Source of the DNA: Streptomyces mutabilis
GTDB lineage: Bacteria > Actinomycetota > Actinomycetes > Streptomycetales > Streptomycetaceae
Reading direction: 5' to 3'
Length of the DNA stretch: 64,000 nucleotides
Assembly: GCF_014649815.1 (NCBI RefSeq)
Contig: NZ_BMTT01000005.1
Location: 62,001-126,000 of the forward strand
Shown here one piece after another: positions 50,798 through 59,619 of this stretch; the stretch's first letter is position 1; every line of letters begins with the position of its first letter. Under the pieces are notes generated by a model, which was given only the letters and a program-made list of their open reading frames with translations, searched no databases and was not told the origin of the DNA. A program made the position numbers and the translations under genes.

Positions 50798-52702
50798 GTG
50801 AGGGTCGTGGCGTCACGCTGGGCGGGCCACCGGGAGGCCGACGGACCAGGGCCGGAGGACGCGGACGGCGTCGTGGAGCCCGGATTCGCCCGTGCCGTGC
50901 TGCGGGCCCTGGGTGCCGGCGTCCTCACCCTTGACGCGACCGGCCGGATCACCTCGGTGAACCCGTGGGCCGAGCAACTCCTGGGGCGGTCGGCGCGGGA
51001 CATGGTCGGACACGACGCGCACGACCTGCTGCACCGGCACGCCGACGGCAGCCCCGTACCGCGCGAGCGGTGCACACTGCGCAACCCCCTGTCCGGGACG
51101 TCGTACGAGGAAGGCAGCGAGGAGTACCTCCAACGGGCGGACGGCACCACCGTGCCGATCATCTGGGCCACCACCCCACTGGTCCGGGACGGCCGGCCGG
51201 AGGGACTGGCGCTCGTCTTCCGCGACTTCAGCCTGCACCGCAGCGCCACCGAGGAGATCAAGGCGCGCACCGCCGCCCTGGAGGCCTTCACCACCCAGCT
51301 GCACCTGGTGGCCGAGATCTCCACGGTCCTCGTCCCCACCGAGCGCACCTCCGCCACCCTCCGCCGTCTCCTGCGGCTGCTGGTGCCGGAACTGGGCCAG
51401 TGGGCCGCGGCCGACCTGCACCAGGGCGGGTCGGAGGTCCTGGAGCGGGTCGCCGTCCGCAGCAGCGCCCACCCGCACCGGGCGGGAAGGCTGAGAGGAC
51501 CGTCCACCCCGCTGCCGTACCCCGCCCGCGCCGCGCTGAACCGGCTGGTCAACGGCGACCGTCCCGTCCCGCTGAGTGCCGAGGAGGTGCTCGACGACCC
51601 GCACCACCCCCTCGCCGCCACGCACCGGGTGCTGTTCGAACGCCTCGGCGGACACTCCGCCGTCGTCGTCCCACTCCGCACCCGGCAGCGGTCGTACGGG
51701 ACACTGACCGTGGCGCGCGCGGGGGACCACCCGGCGCACTCCGAGGCGGAGATCGCCCTGCTCGCCGACATCGGCCGCCGCGTCGGACTGGTCCTTGACT
51801 ACGCCCGGCTCTACCAGGAGCAGCAGAACGTCGCCGCGACCATGCAACGCCAGCTGCTGACCCCCCTCCCACAGGTCGACCACCTGCGCATGGCGGCCCG
51901 GTACCGGCCCGCCGAGAGCGCGATGGAGGTCGGCGGCGACTGGTACGACGCCTTCCTGCTCGCCGACGGCGTCATGGCCCTGGTCATCGGGGACGTGGTC
52001 GGCCACGACCTGCAGGCCGCCGCCCACATGGCCGAGGTCCGCAACATGCTGCGCGCCCTCGCCTGGGACCACCAGGAACCGCCCAGCGTCATCATGCGGC
52101 GCCTGGACGAGGCCGTGACCAACACCAGCGACGCCCCGATGGCCACGCTCGTCTTCGCACGCGTCGAAGGCCCCGAGGGCGGCCCCTGGCAGTTCCACTG
52201 GGTCACCGCCGGCCACCCGCCGCCCCTGCTCGTCACCCGGGACGGCGCGACCCGCTTCCTGGAGGCGGGGCACGGCCCGCTCATCGGCATGAGCGCCACC
52301 CTGCGCCTCGGCCTGGACTGGCCCGACGTGAGCGAGGAGCTCCCGCCGGAGAGCATCCTCCTGCTCTACACCGACGGCCTGGTGGAGAGTCGCGACCGTC
52401 CGATCGACCTCGGTATGGCCAAGCTCCGCCACCACGCCGGCGTCCTGGCCTGCCGGCCGGAGGAGTGGACCATCGACGAGTACTGCGACGAACTGCTCGC
52501 CCGGATCGAGCCCCGCGGTGACGACGTCGCCCTGCTGGCCCTGCGCCTGCCCGCCGCGGGCGTCGGCGCCCCCGGCGACACCTCACCACCGCCGCCGCCC
52601 CAGTCCGCGCACAGCGACGCCACCCCCGACCGGGCGGCGCCCGGCTCCCGCCGCCAGGAGCCCGAGGTGCTCGACCCGACACACGCCGACCCCGACGAGT
52701 GA
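50798..52702 (+). CDS. PAS-GAF-PP2C (SpoIIE-type) protein phosphatase
   Basis: A 634-residue signalling phosphatase. A PAS domain covers about residues 30-150 (VLTLDATGRITSVNPWAEQL). A GAF domain covers about 170-345. A SpoIIE-type PP2C domain covers about 360-585, with metal ligands in EVGGDWYDAF and GDVVGHD, then TAGHPPPLL and YTDGLVESR, and DDVALLALR at the end. The last 50 residues are Pro-rich and disordered. Such enzymes dephosphorylate anti-anti-sigma proteins under control of the sensor domains. GTG at 50798 starts it; a GTG three codons later is also possible. Confidence 0.92.
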   Translation: MRVVASRWAGHREADGPGPEDADGVVEPGFARAVLRALGAGVLTLDATGRITSVNPWAEQLLGRSARDMVGHDAHDLLHRHADGSPVPRERCTLRNPLSGTSYEEGSEEYLQRADGTTVPIIWATTPLVRDGRPEGLALVFRDFSLHRSATEEIKARTAALEAFTTQLHLVAEISTVLVPTERTSATLRRLLRLLVPELGQWAAADLHQGGSEVLERVAVRSSAHPHRAGRLRGPSTPLPYPARAALNRLVNGDRPVPLSAEEVLDDPHHPLAATHRVLFERLGGHSAVVVPLRTRQRSYGTLTVARAGDHPAHSEAEIALLADIGRRVGLVLDYARLYQEQQNVAATMQRQLLTPLPQVDHLRMAARYRPAESAMEVGGDWYDAFLLADGVMALVIGDVVGHDLQAAAHMAEVRNMLRALAWDHQEPPSVIMRRLDEAVTNTSDAPMATLVFARVEGPEGGPWQFHWVTAGHPPPLLVTRDGATRFLEAGHGPLIGMSATLRLGLDWPDVSEELPPESILLLYTDGLVESRDRPIDLGMAKLRHHAGVLACRPEEWTIDEYCDELLARIEPRGDDVALLALRLPAAGVGAPGDTSPPPPPQSAHSDATPDRAAPGSRRQEPEVLDPTHADPDE

Positions 52703-52890
52703 CGGGGTACACCGACGGTCCACCGGCCGTTCCGCGGGCGCATCCACCGGCCGATTCACCCACGCCTTCACCCGCCTGAGCGTCTTGAGTGGTGAGACGC
52801 TGACAACGGGCTGACGGTAATTCACGTCGGGTCCGGGTCACCTCAGCTGACGAAGCACCAGCTGCCCGGTCGCGACGGAAGGAACCTCAG

Positions 52891-53325
52891 ATGCGTTCTG
52901 CTCGCATGCTCCTGACCACTGCGGCGGCCTCGGCCGTCCTCGTCCTCGGCGCACCCGGCGCCCACGCGGCGACCGCCGGCGACTGGGAGCACGACGACTC
53001 TTCCTACAGCAAGGAGCACGACAACGGAGGCAAGCACGACGAGCCGCGCGGCGGGATGCACACGGGCGGCGGCGCCCTGGCCGCGGTGAACGAGGGCGAC
53101 TGGGACGGCGGCGGCTCCAAGGAGGGCTCGCAGACCTACAAGCAGGACGAGGGAGAGAAGTCCTGGGGCGGCGGCGAGCACGACAAGCCGCGCGGCGGCA
53201 TGCACACCGGCGGCGGCGGACTGGACGCCCCGGCCACGACCGCGGGCGGGCTGGCCGTCCTGGCCGTCGCCGCGACCGGCCTGTACGCCGTCCGACGCAG
53301 GAAGTCGGCCGACGGAGTGGCGTGA
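52891..53325 (+). CDS. Secreted repeat protein with C-terminal membrane anchor, possible sortase substrate
   Basis: A 144-residue protein with a signal peptide at residues 1-26 (AHA|AT). The mature part has a GDW motif at 30 and 69 and two near-identical blocks, HDEPRGGMHTGGGAL at 49 and HDKPRGGMHTGGGGL at 97. The C-terminus is LDAPATTAGG, then a hydrophobic helix (about 119-134), then the basic tail RRRKS. The helix-plus-basic-tail layout is that of a cell-wall sorting signal, but no LPxTG is present. It is the immediate upstream neighbour of a class F sortase, separated by a hairpin. GGAAGG precedes the ATG. Function unknown. Confidence 0.75.
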   Translation: MRSARMLLTTAAASAVLVLGAPGAHAATAGDWEHDDSSYSKEHDNGGKHDEPRGGMHTGGGALAAVNEGDWDGGGSKEGSQTYKQDEGEKSWGGGEHDKPRGGMHTGGGGLDAPATTAGGLAVLAVAATGLYAVRRRKSADGVA

Positions 53326-53348
53326 GCCGTGCCGGGCGCGATAGCAGT

Positions 53349-53381
53349 CGGGCCGCCACCCGGGAAGCATGTGGCGGCCCG
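53349..53381 (+). terminator. Hairpin between the surface protein and sortase genes
   Basis: CGGGCCGCCAC and GTGGCGGCCCG form a perfect 11-bp stem with an 11-base loop. It starts 24 bases after the surface protein stop. It may limit read-through so that sortase is made in smaller amount than substrate. Confidence 0.75.
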
Positions 53382-53460
53382 GCTCGCCTCCACTCCCGCC
53401 CGTCCGTCCTCGTCCGTCCTCCGCCTGCCGTGCTGCCGCGCCCAAGTGAGGTGGTCCTCG

Positions 53461-54126
53461 ATGGCAGTCCCCCCTACTTCATCCACCGACGACACGCCGG
53501 CGCTCACCGGACAGGGGTCTCGCCCGGGCACGACGGTGCTGTTCGCCGTGGCCCTCCTGGTCCTGGCGGTGAGCCTGATCGGCGGCAACGACACGTCCGC
53601 CGACTCCGCACCCCCGCCCCGCGCCCCGCAGCCCGCCTCGGCCCCGTCCGCCGCGGGCGACACCCGGACGGACCTGCCCCGGTCGAAGCCGGTGCGCCTG
53701 CTGATCCCGGACATCTCCGTCGACGCTCCCTTCACCGACCTCGCCATCGGTGAGAACGGGCAACTCGAAGCACCTCCCCCCGCCGACACCAACCTCGTCG
53801 GCTGGCACGCCGACGGCGCCTCCCCCGGCGAGACGGGCACCTCGATCATCGCCGGGCACGTGGACACCAAGACGTCCGCCGCCGTCTTCGCCCGCCTCGC
53901 CGAACTCGACGAGGGCGACGTCTTCCACGTGAAGCGGGCCGACGGACGCACGGCGTCCTTCACGGTCGACAGCCTGGAGACCTTCGACAAGGACGACTTC
54001 CCCAGCGAGCGCGTGTACGGCGACGCCGACCGGGCCGAGGTACGGCTCATCACCTGCGCGGGCGACTACGACCGCAAGGCCAAGGACTACACCGACAACC
54101 TCGTGGTCTTCGCCCACCTCACCTGA
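53461..54126 (+). CDS. Class F sortase
   Basis: A 221-residue membrane-anchored transpeptidase. One N-terminal helix (about 24-41) and an Ala/Pro-rich linker are followed by the sortase barrel from about residue 77 (VRLLIPDISVDAPF). His133 lies in IIAGHVD and Cys199 in LITCAGDYD; Arg205 just after is a candidate third residue. Class F enzymes are common in actinobacteria and their substrates are mostly unassigned. Its upstream neighbour has a sorting-signal-like C-terminus. The ATG at 53461 gives a normal length. Confidence 0.9.
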   Translation: MAVPPTSSTDDTPALTGQGSRPGTTVLFAVALLVLAVSLIGGNDTSADSAPPPRAPQPASAPSAAGDTRTDLPRSKPVRLLIPDISVDAPFTDLAIGENGQLEAPPPADTNLVGWHADGASPGETGTSIIAGHVDTKTSAAVFARLAELDEGDVFHVKRADGRTASFTVDSLETFDKDDFPSERVYGDADRAEVRLITCAGDYDRKAKDYTDNLVVFAHLT

Positions 54127-54284
54127 GCCGGGCACCGTCCCTGCCCCGGTCACCCGCGCAGTGCACACGAGTCGCGCGCCCCGAGGGGCGGGCACAGGAT
54201 CGAGGCACGCCGACGGCGTATCACCGCGGCCGGCTCCCAGTTCCGCCACCCCCGCGAAGGACCCGCGAAGGAGATGTGCGCAGG

Positions 54285-55445
54285 ATGACCACCACGCCCA
54301 CCCCCGCATCCGAACCACTGACACGACAGGTGTCGCACCACGTCTCCCAGTCCGTGTTCGACGGCTCCCGACTGCGGGTCGTCCTGCTGGTGGAGGTCTA
54401 CGACGGAGCCCAGCAGCAGTTCCTCGATACGTACGAGCAGCTGCGCAGCCATGTCGAGTCCGTGCCCGGGCACCTCGGCGAGCAGCTGTGCCAGTCCATC
54501 GAGAACCCCTCGCAGTGGCTCATCACCAGCGAGTGGGAGAGCGCCCCGCCGTTCCTGAACTGGGTGAGCAGCGAGGAGCACGTGAGGATGGTGAAGCCGC
54601 TGCACAGTTGCGTCCGGGACACCCGGTCGCTCCGCTTCCACGTCGTCCGCGAGACGAACCCCCCGGTCCCGGGCGCCGAGTCCGCTGCCCGCGGCCGACT
54701 CCAGACGTCACCGCGGATCGGGGACGGAGTGATCCGGCACGCCCTCACCTTCACGGTGAAGCCGGGCAGTGAGGGCGCGGTCGCCGAGATCCTCGCCGAC
54801 TACGCCTCGCCCGAGCCGCGGGTCGACGACACCACACGGCTGTGCCGCACCTCGCTCTTCCTGCACGGCAACCGTGTGGTGCGGGCCATCGAGGTCCGCG
54901 GCGACCTGCTCGCGGCGCTGCGGCACGTGGCGGAACAACCCGAGGTGCGGGTCGTCGAGGAGGCCATCAACCCGTATCTGGAGCAGGACCGGGACCTCGG
55001 TGACCCGGAGTCCGCCCGGGTGTTCTACACGCGGGCCGCCCTGCCCGCCGTACACCATGTGACGGCGGGCGAGGAGGACCCGGCCGCCCGTCGGCACGCG
55101 CTGTCGTACCCCGCCCGGCCGGGTTGCGGCATGCGGCTGGCCCAGCTGCTGGCCGAGGCCGACGAGGCGGCGGCGGACGATCCGCGCACCCCGGTCCTGT
55201 GCAGCACCATCTTCCAGCGCGACGACGTCGTGGTCCGGTTGGTCGACGTACGCGGTGATCTCGACGACGGAGACCCCGGGGTCGCCCTCGGTCTCGCGGA
55301 TCCCGCCCGGGTGGCCGAACTGACGACCCTGCTGGACGGTTCCGCCGGGGTGGACGGCTCCGCGCCCGCGGAGGGCGAGCTCGCCCGTGCTCTCGGGGGA
55401 GCCCGCATGGACCTCGTCACGGATCGCCGCGCGCCCGGCGCCTGA
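54285..55445 (+). CDS. SchA/CurD-like domain protein
   Basis: A 386-residue protein. Residues 20-120 have the ABM-like fold of SchA/CurD proteins (RLRVVLLVEVYDGAQQQFLD, then SQWLITSEWES). The second half contains further SchA/CurD-type repeats (VIRHALTFTVKPGSEGAVAE, then RVVRAIEVRGDLLAAL, then DVVVRLVDVRGDLDDG). Such proteins occur in type II polyketide spore-pigment clusters (whiE, sch, cur), where their role is still unclear. No ketosynthase or cyclase gene lies in the window. The ATG at 54285 follows an AAGGAG; a GTG three codons earlier lies too close to it. Confidence 0.83.
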   Translation: MTTTPTPASEPLTRQVSHHVSQSVFDGSRLRVVLLVEVYDGAQQQFLDTYEQLRSHVESVPGHLGEQLCQSIENPSQWLITSEWESAPPFLNWVSSEEHVRMVKPLHSCVRDTRSLRFHVVRETNPPVPGAESAARGRLQTSPRIGDGVIRHALTFTVKPGSEGAVAEILADYASPEPRVDDTTRLCRTSLFLHGNRVVRAIEVRGDLLAALRHVAEQPEVRVVEEAINPYLEQDRDLGDPESARVFYTRAALPAVHHVTAGEEDPAARRHALSYPARPGCGMRLAQLLAEADEAAADDPRTPVLCSTIFQRDDVVVRLVDVRGDLDDGDPGVALGLADPARVAELTTLLDGSAGVDGSAPAEGELARALGGARMDLVTDRRAPGA

Positions 55446-55468
55446 CCCGCCCCCCCCCACGGCCCGCA

Positions 55469-55515
55469 CACGTCGGCCGCCGCACCGCGCATGTCGCGGT
55501 CCGGCGGCCGACGTG
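55469..55515. terminator. Long hairpin between convergent SchA/CurD and methyltransferase genes
   Basis: CACGTCGGCCGCCG and CGGCGGCCGACGTG form a perfect 14-bp stem with a 19-base loop. It lies between two convergent genes and should act on both. It is the strongest hairpin I saw in the window. Confidence 0.85.
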
Positions 55516-55535
55516 CGGCGTGCTCTCTCGTCAGC

Positions 55536-56564
55536 TCACTCGGGCACGGTGCAGTCGAAGGCGTGCAGGTAGGGGTTGACCGGGCGGATGTCGTCGATGA
55601 CGAGGCCCGCGTCGGTCAGCCGGCCGACCATGCTGTCGGTGGTGTGCTTGGCGCCGCCGACGTTGAGGAGCAGCAGCAGGTCCATCGCGGTGCTGAATCG
55701 CATGGAGGGCGTGTCGTCGACGAGGTTCTCGATGACCACGACCCGCGCCCCGGGGCCGCCCGTCGCCATGACGTTGCGCAGTGCGCGGGCGGTGCTGTCG
55801 TCGTCCCACTCCAGGATGTTCTTGATGACGTAGACGTCGGCCTGTACCGGGATGGCCTCCCGGCAGTCGCCCGGCACGATCTGCACCCGGTCCGCGAGCG
55901 ATCCGCCCTCGCGCAGGCGGGGGTCGGCGTTCTCCACCACACGGGGCAGGTCGAGAAGGGTGCCGTGCATCGACGGGTACTTCTCCAGCAGGCTCGCCAC
56001 CACGTGCCCCTGCCCGCCGCCGATGTCCGCGACCGACGTACAGCCCGACAGGTCGAGGAACGCGGCGACGTCCTGGGCCGACTGTCGGCTGGACGTGGTC
56101 ATGGCGCGGTTGAAGACCTCGGCCGACTCGGGGGCGTCCTCGTTGAGATAGGTGAAGAACTCCTTGCCGTACAGGCCCTCGACGACGTTGTCGCCGGTGC
56201 GTACCGCCTCGTCGAGCAGGGGCCACGCGTCCCAGGTCCACGGCTCGGTGCACCACAGGGTGATGTAGCGCAGGCTGTGCGGGTCGTCCTCGCGCAGCAG
56301 CAGGGACATGTCGGTGTGCCCGAACGTGCCGTCCTTGTGCTCGGTGAAGACGCCGTAGCAGGTCAGGGCGCGCAGAAGCCGGCGCAGCGGCCCGGGCTCG
56401 GTCTTCACCGCGGCCGCGAGGTCCTCCACGGCCATCGGGGTGTCGCCGAGCGCGTCGGCGACACCGAGCCGGGCGGTCGCGCGGAGGGCGGCGGCACATG
56501 CCGCCCCGAACACGAGCTCCCGCAGCCGCATGGGCGGGGGCGGGACGGTCTGTGCGGTCGTCAT
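55536..56564 (-). CDS. SAM-dependent O-methyltransferase (class acting on small aromatic metabolites)
   Basis: A 342-residue enzyme of the plant/bacterial O-methyltransferase 2 family. An N-terminal dimerisation helical domain (about 10-110) includes LRRLLRALTCYGVF. The SAM site is SVADIGGGQGHVVASLLEKYP. The catalytic region starts at IKNILEWDDDS, where the usual catalytic His is replaced by Glu or lies in a different position (typical motif VLHDWDD). The final LLLLNVGGAKHT matches the family. It may methylate a polyketide-like substrate with the convergent SchA/CurD gene, but this is inference. Confidence 0.85.
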   Translation of the reverse strand: MTTAQTVPPPPMRLRELVFGAACAAALRATARLGVADALGDTPMAVEDLAAAVKTEPGPLRRLLRALTCYGVFTEHKDGTFGHTDMSLLLREDDPHSLRYITLWCTEPWTWDAWPLLDEAVRTGDNVVEGLYGKEFFTYLNEDAPESAEVFNRAMTTSSRQSAQDVAAFLDLSGCTSVADIGGGQGHVVASLLEKYPSMHGTLLDLPRVVENADPRLREGGSLADRVQIVPGDCREAIPVQADVYVIKNILEWDDDSTARALRNVMATGGPGARVVVIENLVDDTPSMRFSTAMDLLLLLNVGGAKHTTDSMVGRLTDAGLVIDDIRPVNPYLHAFDCTVPE

Positions 56565-56616
56565 GTGCCGCGGTCCTTCCTTCTTCTTGGGTCCTCGGGT
56601 GACTACGGCCGGCCGG

Positions 56617-57690
56617 TCAGCACAGTCCCGCGGGCTTGGAGGCGCCGCAGGTGTTGCCGGTGAAGGTGTTGCTCGCGGCGGTGTCCGCGGTCTCGGCGTT
56701 GACCAGGTCGGCGGGGGAGTTGTCGCGCAGCCTGTTGCCGTTGACCTCGTTCTTCGAGTTGCCGGCGCCCACCATGCTCTTGGCCAGGACGATGCCGCCC
56801 GACATCGACGACTCGCCGGAGTTGCCCTCGACCGTGTTGTCGGCGACCAGTACCTTCTCGACGCCGGTCAGGACGATGCCGGAGCCCTGGAGCGCCTCCA
56901 GCCGGTCGGTCTTCGGGCAGGACTTGTTGTTGCTCACGACGTAGTTGTCGCGCACGACGAGGTCGCCGGCCTTGGGCTTGTTCTCGTCGCCGACGACGAA
57001 GACGCCCGCGCAGTTGCCGGTGATGTAGTTGTCCGCGACGGCGAGATTGCGCAGCCGCCGGACGGTGACGCCGATCCGGTTGCCCTCGAGCCGGTTGTGC
57101 GCGACCTCCGTGCCCTGGGTGTCCGCGGCGCCTTCCTCGGCCTTGATGGTGTTGGCGAGGAAGATGCCCGCGTCGCCGTTGTCGCGGGCGGTGTTGCTTC
57201 GGAAGATCCCGTGGATCGACTGCTCCTGGGCGATGCCCCAGACCCCGTTCTTCACGGCCGTCACGTTCCGTACGGTCAGCCCGTCGGTGGCCATGGAGAA
57301 CACGCCGGTGCGCTTGAAACCGGTCACCGTCAGGTTGGCGACGGTGACACCCTTGACGTTCTCGTCCTTCGTGCCGATCACGCAGATGCCGTCGCCGCCT
57401 TCGGCGCAGGTGTTCTCTTCGGCGGCCTTCTCCGTGCTCGGCTTGATGACGGTGTCGCGGCCCATGCCGCGCAGGGTGAGCCCGGGGGTGCTCACCTTGA
57501 CGCTCTCGTGGTAGGTGCCGGGGGTGAGGAGGACGGTGTCGCCCGACCGGGCGGCGTCGACCGCCTTCTGGATCGATTCGCCGGGGTGGACCACGTGGGT
57601 CGTGTGGCCGGCGGACGCCGGGGCCGCGCCGATCCCCGTTCCGATCATCGCTGCGGTGCACACCAGGTACACGACATGGCATTTCTTCAT
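56617..57690 (-). CDS. Secreted right-handed parallel beta-helix protein
   Basis: A 357-residue exported protein: signal peptide at residues 1-27, then a repeated beta-helix (IQKAVDAARSGDTVLLTPGT, then GLTVRNVTAVKNGVWG and VRDNYVVSNNK among about ten coils). The fold is shared by pectate lyases, polysaccharide epimerases and structural proteins; no catalytic set is obvious. It ends with Cys residues (NTCGASKPAGLC) that may form a disulfide. ATG 57690 gives the clean signal peptide; a GTG 11 codons upstream is also in frame. Confidence 0.82.
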   Translation of the reverse strand: MKKCHVVYLVCTAAMIGTGIGAAPASAGHTTHVVHPGESIQKAVDAARSGDTVLLTPGTYHESVKVSTPGLTLRGMGRDTVIKPSTEKAAEENTCAEGGDGICVIGTKDENVKGVTVANLTVTGFKRTGVFSMATDGLTVRNVTAVKNGVWGIAQEQSIHGIFRSNTARDNGDAGIFLANTIKAEEGAADTQGTEVAHNRLEGNRIGVTVRRLRNLAVADNYITGNCAGVFVVGDENKPKAGDLVVRDNYVVSNNKSCPKTDRLEALQGSGIVLTGVEKVLVADNTVEGNSGESSMSGGIVLAKSMVGAGNSKNEVNGNRLRDNSPADLVNAETADTAASNTFTGNTCGASKPAGLC

Positions 57691-57834
57691 ATTCCGCACG
57701 TTATGCCCGAAAGATTGCCGCACCGGTCGGATGAGCCATCCGACGGCGTGTCATGAACCGACGGTGAACGCCCGGTTCTTGGGCAGACGGACGTGAGTGA
57801 TCTTCATGTCGTCGGCCGGAAAGGAGGGACCGTC

Positions 57835-58632
57835 GTGACCGTTCCCGCACGAGGCCCCCGTCAGAGGCGCTCCGGGCGCCGCTTCGACCTCCGCGCGACG
57901 GCCCTGTTCTTCGGACTCGCCGCCGTCGGCCTGTGCGTCGCGGGGTGGGTCGTGCGGATGGCGCTCGACGTCGCCGAGCAGCGCCCCGTCTGGGCCTTCG
58001 TGCTGGTGCTCGGAGGAGTACTGGCCTGCCTCGCCGGCCGGCGAAGGCGCTCCGTCCCCCCCGCCTCCGTCCTGGCCCGGCGCACCACGGGCGCGCTGGA
58101 GAAGGGTACGGCGACGGCCCTGGACGCACTGGACGAGACACGGACGACCGTACGTCCACCGGAGGCGCACCACGTCCAGGAGCCCGTGACCGCGACGTTC
58201 GACGACCACGAGTCGTTCGGCCCCGACGAGTTCGAGCAGGCGACGGCCGACCTCTGTCTGCGCGACGGCTGCGGCGAGGTGGAGGTCGTCGGCGGCGCGG
58301 GCGACCTCGGCGCGGACGTGAAGGCGGTGACCCCCGACGGCCGACGCCTCGTCATCCAGTGCAAGTACTACGGCGACGGCAACAAGGTCGGCTCCGAGGA
58401 GATGCAGCGCTTCGGCGGCACCTGCTTCACCGTCCACGAGGCCGACATAGCGGTCGTCGTCACCACCAGCGACTTCACCCGGCCGGCCGCCGAGTACGCC
58501 GAGCGGTGCGGAATAGTCTGCGTGGACGAGCGCCGGCTGCGGGAGTGGAGCGGGGGTACCGGCCCGGCGCCCTGGGCGCTCGGCCCTCGCGCGACCGAGG
58601 GAACCGACCCCTTGGACCAGGACCTGTGGTGA
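57835..58632 (+). CDS. Membrane-anchored Mrr-type restriction endonuclease-like protein
   Basis: A 265-residue protein. Two hydrophobic helices lie at about 21-41 and 52-68. The C-terminal half is an Mrr-cat (PD-(D/E)xK) nuclease fold: FEQATADLCLRDGC, then GADVKAV with Asp161, and IQCKYYG with Gln175 and Lys177. The GTG at 57835 is well supported by AAAGGAGG 7 bases upstream; an upstream GTG has no such site. Mrr-like enzymes cut modified or foreign DNA. The membrane anchor is unusual for classical Mrr but known in actinobacterial homologues. Confidence 0.85.
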   Translation: MTVPARGPRQRRSGRRFDLRATALFFGLAAVGLCVAGWVVRMALDVAEQRPVWAFVLVLGGVLACLAGRRRRSVPPASVLARRTTGALEKGTATALDALDETRTTVRPPEAHHVQEPVTATFDDHESFGPDEFEQATADLCLRDGCGEVEVVGGAGDLGADVKAVTPDGRRLVIQCKYYGDGNKVGSEEMQRFGGTCFTVHEADIAVVVTTSDFTRPAAEYAERCGIVCVDERRLREWSGGTGPAPWALGPRATEGTDPLDQDLW

Positions 58633-58707
58633 ACTCCGCCGCCACCCGCCCCGTCCGTCGGCCGGGGCGGGACGGTTTCGCCGCCGTTCAGTGGCAACCT
58701 GTGCCGC

Positions 58708-59244
58708 ATGGGCAAAACAGCGCTGATCGTCATCGACATGATCAACACCTATGACCACAAGGACGCCGATTCGCTGATTCCCTCCGTGGAATCCGTACTC
58801 CCCGCCGTGACCGGTCTGCTGGAGCGGGCGCGGCGGCAGGGCGTCCCCGTGATCTACGTCAACGACAACTTCGGCGAGTGGCGCTCGCACCACGGCGAGA
58901 TCCTCGACCAGGCCCTCGCGGGACCGCACGCCGGCCTCGTCGAGCCGCTGCGGCCGGACGACTCCTCCCTCTTCGTGGTCAAGGCACGCCACTCGATCTT
59001 CTTCGAGACCCCGTTGACGTACCTGCTGTACGAGCAGGGCATCGACCGGCTCGTGCTGTGCGGGCAGGTGACCGAGCAGTGCGTGCTCTACTCGGCGCTC
59101 GACGCCCACATCCGGCACCTTCAGGTCATCGTGCCGCGCGATGCCGTCGCCCACATCCACGCCGACCTCGCGGACGCCGCGCTGCGCATGATGCAGCGGA
59201 ACATGGACGCCCGGGTGTGCGACAGCGGCGAGTTGTGGACGTGA
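58708..59244 (+). CDS. Isochorismatase-family cysteine hydrolase
   Basis: A 178-residue hydrolase. The catalytic triad is visible: Asp10 in LIVIDMINTY, Lys92 in VVKARHSIFF, and Cys125 in GQVTEQCVLYS. The family includes nicotinamidases, ureidoacrylate hydrolases and isochorismatases; the substrate here is unknown. It starts 75 bp after the Mrr-like gene on the same strand, so the two may be co-transcribed. Confidence 0.9.
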   Translation: MGKTALIVIDMINTYDHKDADSLIPSVESVLPAVTGLLERARRQGVPVIYVNDNFGEWRSHHGEILDQALAGPHAGLVEPLRPDDSSLFVVKARHSIFFETPLTYLLYEQGIDRLVLCGQVTEQCVLYSALDAHIRHLQVIVPRDAVAHIHADLADAALRMMQRNMDARVCDSGELWT

Positions 59245-59486
59245 CACGAGCGATGCGGCAGTCGGGGGAGGCAGGCGCACGGTGGTAACGAGCGTGCCGG
59301 GGGTGGCTGTTCGCAGGGGACGCGTGTCGGTCGGGGCCGCCGAGGTCACCGCGGAACCGTGGGGGCGCCGCGACGCACTCGCCCGCCGCCTTCGCGCCGG
59401 TGCAGCACCCGGGGCCAGGCCCGGTCGATGCGGGACGGTGGTCCTGCCGGCCTCTCGCACCTCCGTGTGCCGTCCCCCCTCGACCG

Positions 59487-59492
59487 TTGACA
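59487..59492 (+). promoter_or_regulatory. Possible -35 box of the lyase/symporter operon
   Basis: A perfect TTGACA. At the usual 17-base spacing the -10 region is TGTCAC, which is weak, so an activator or a slightly different spacing would be needed. Confidence 0.35.
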
Positions 59493-59520
59493 CCTCCGGC
59501 TCTGCCGTGTGTCACTCCCA

Positions 59521-59546
59521 CCGGACGCGGGACGTCCTGCGTCCGG
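59521..59546. promoter_or_regulatory. 26-bp dyad upstream of the lyase/symporter operon (possible operator)
   Basis: CCGGACGC and GCGTCCGG form the arms, and the palindrome GGACGTCC lies at the centre; only one base pair breaks the symmetry. It ends 73 bp before the lyase start and begins 28 bp after the TTGACA box, a normal place for a repressor site. Confidence 0.55.
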
Positions 59547-59619
59547 TCTGCTCCGGGGGGACGGCACGGCCCCGCCCGGCTTCCGCCACGGGCCGGAGAA
59601 GAACGACCTGGAGTACCGC

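Larger units (their letters stand above)
59245..59619. other. 375-bp gap with promoter-like box and dyad before the lyase gene
   Basis: No protein-like frame was found. It holds a TTGACA box (59487-59492) and a 26-bp dyad (59521-59546) listed separately. The left part is plain GC-rich sequence. Confidence 0.5.
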
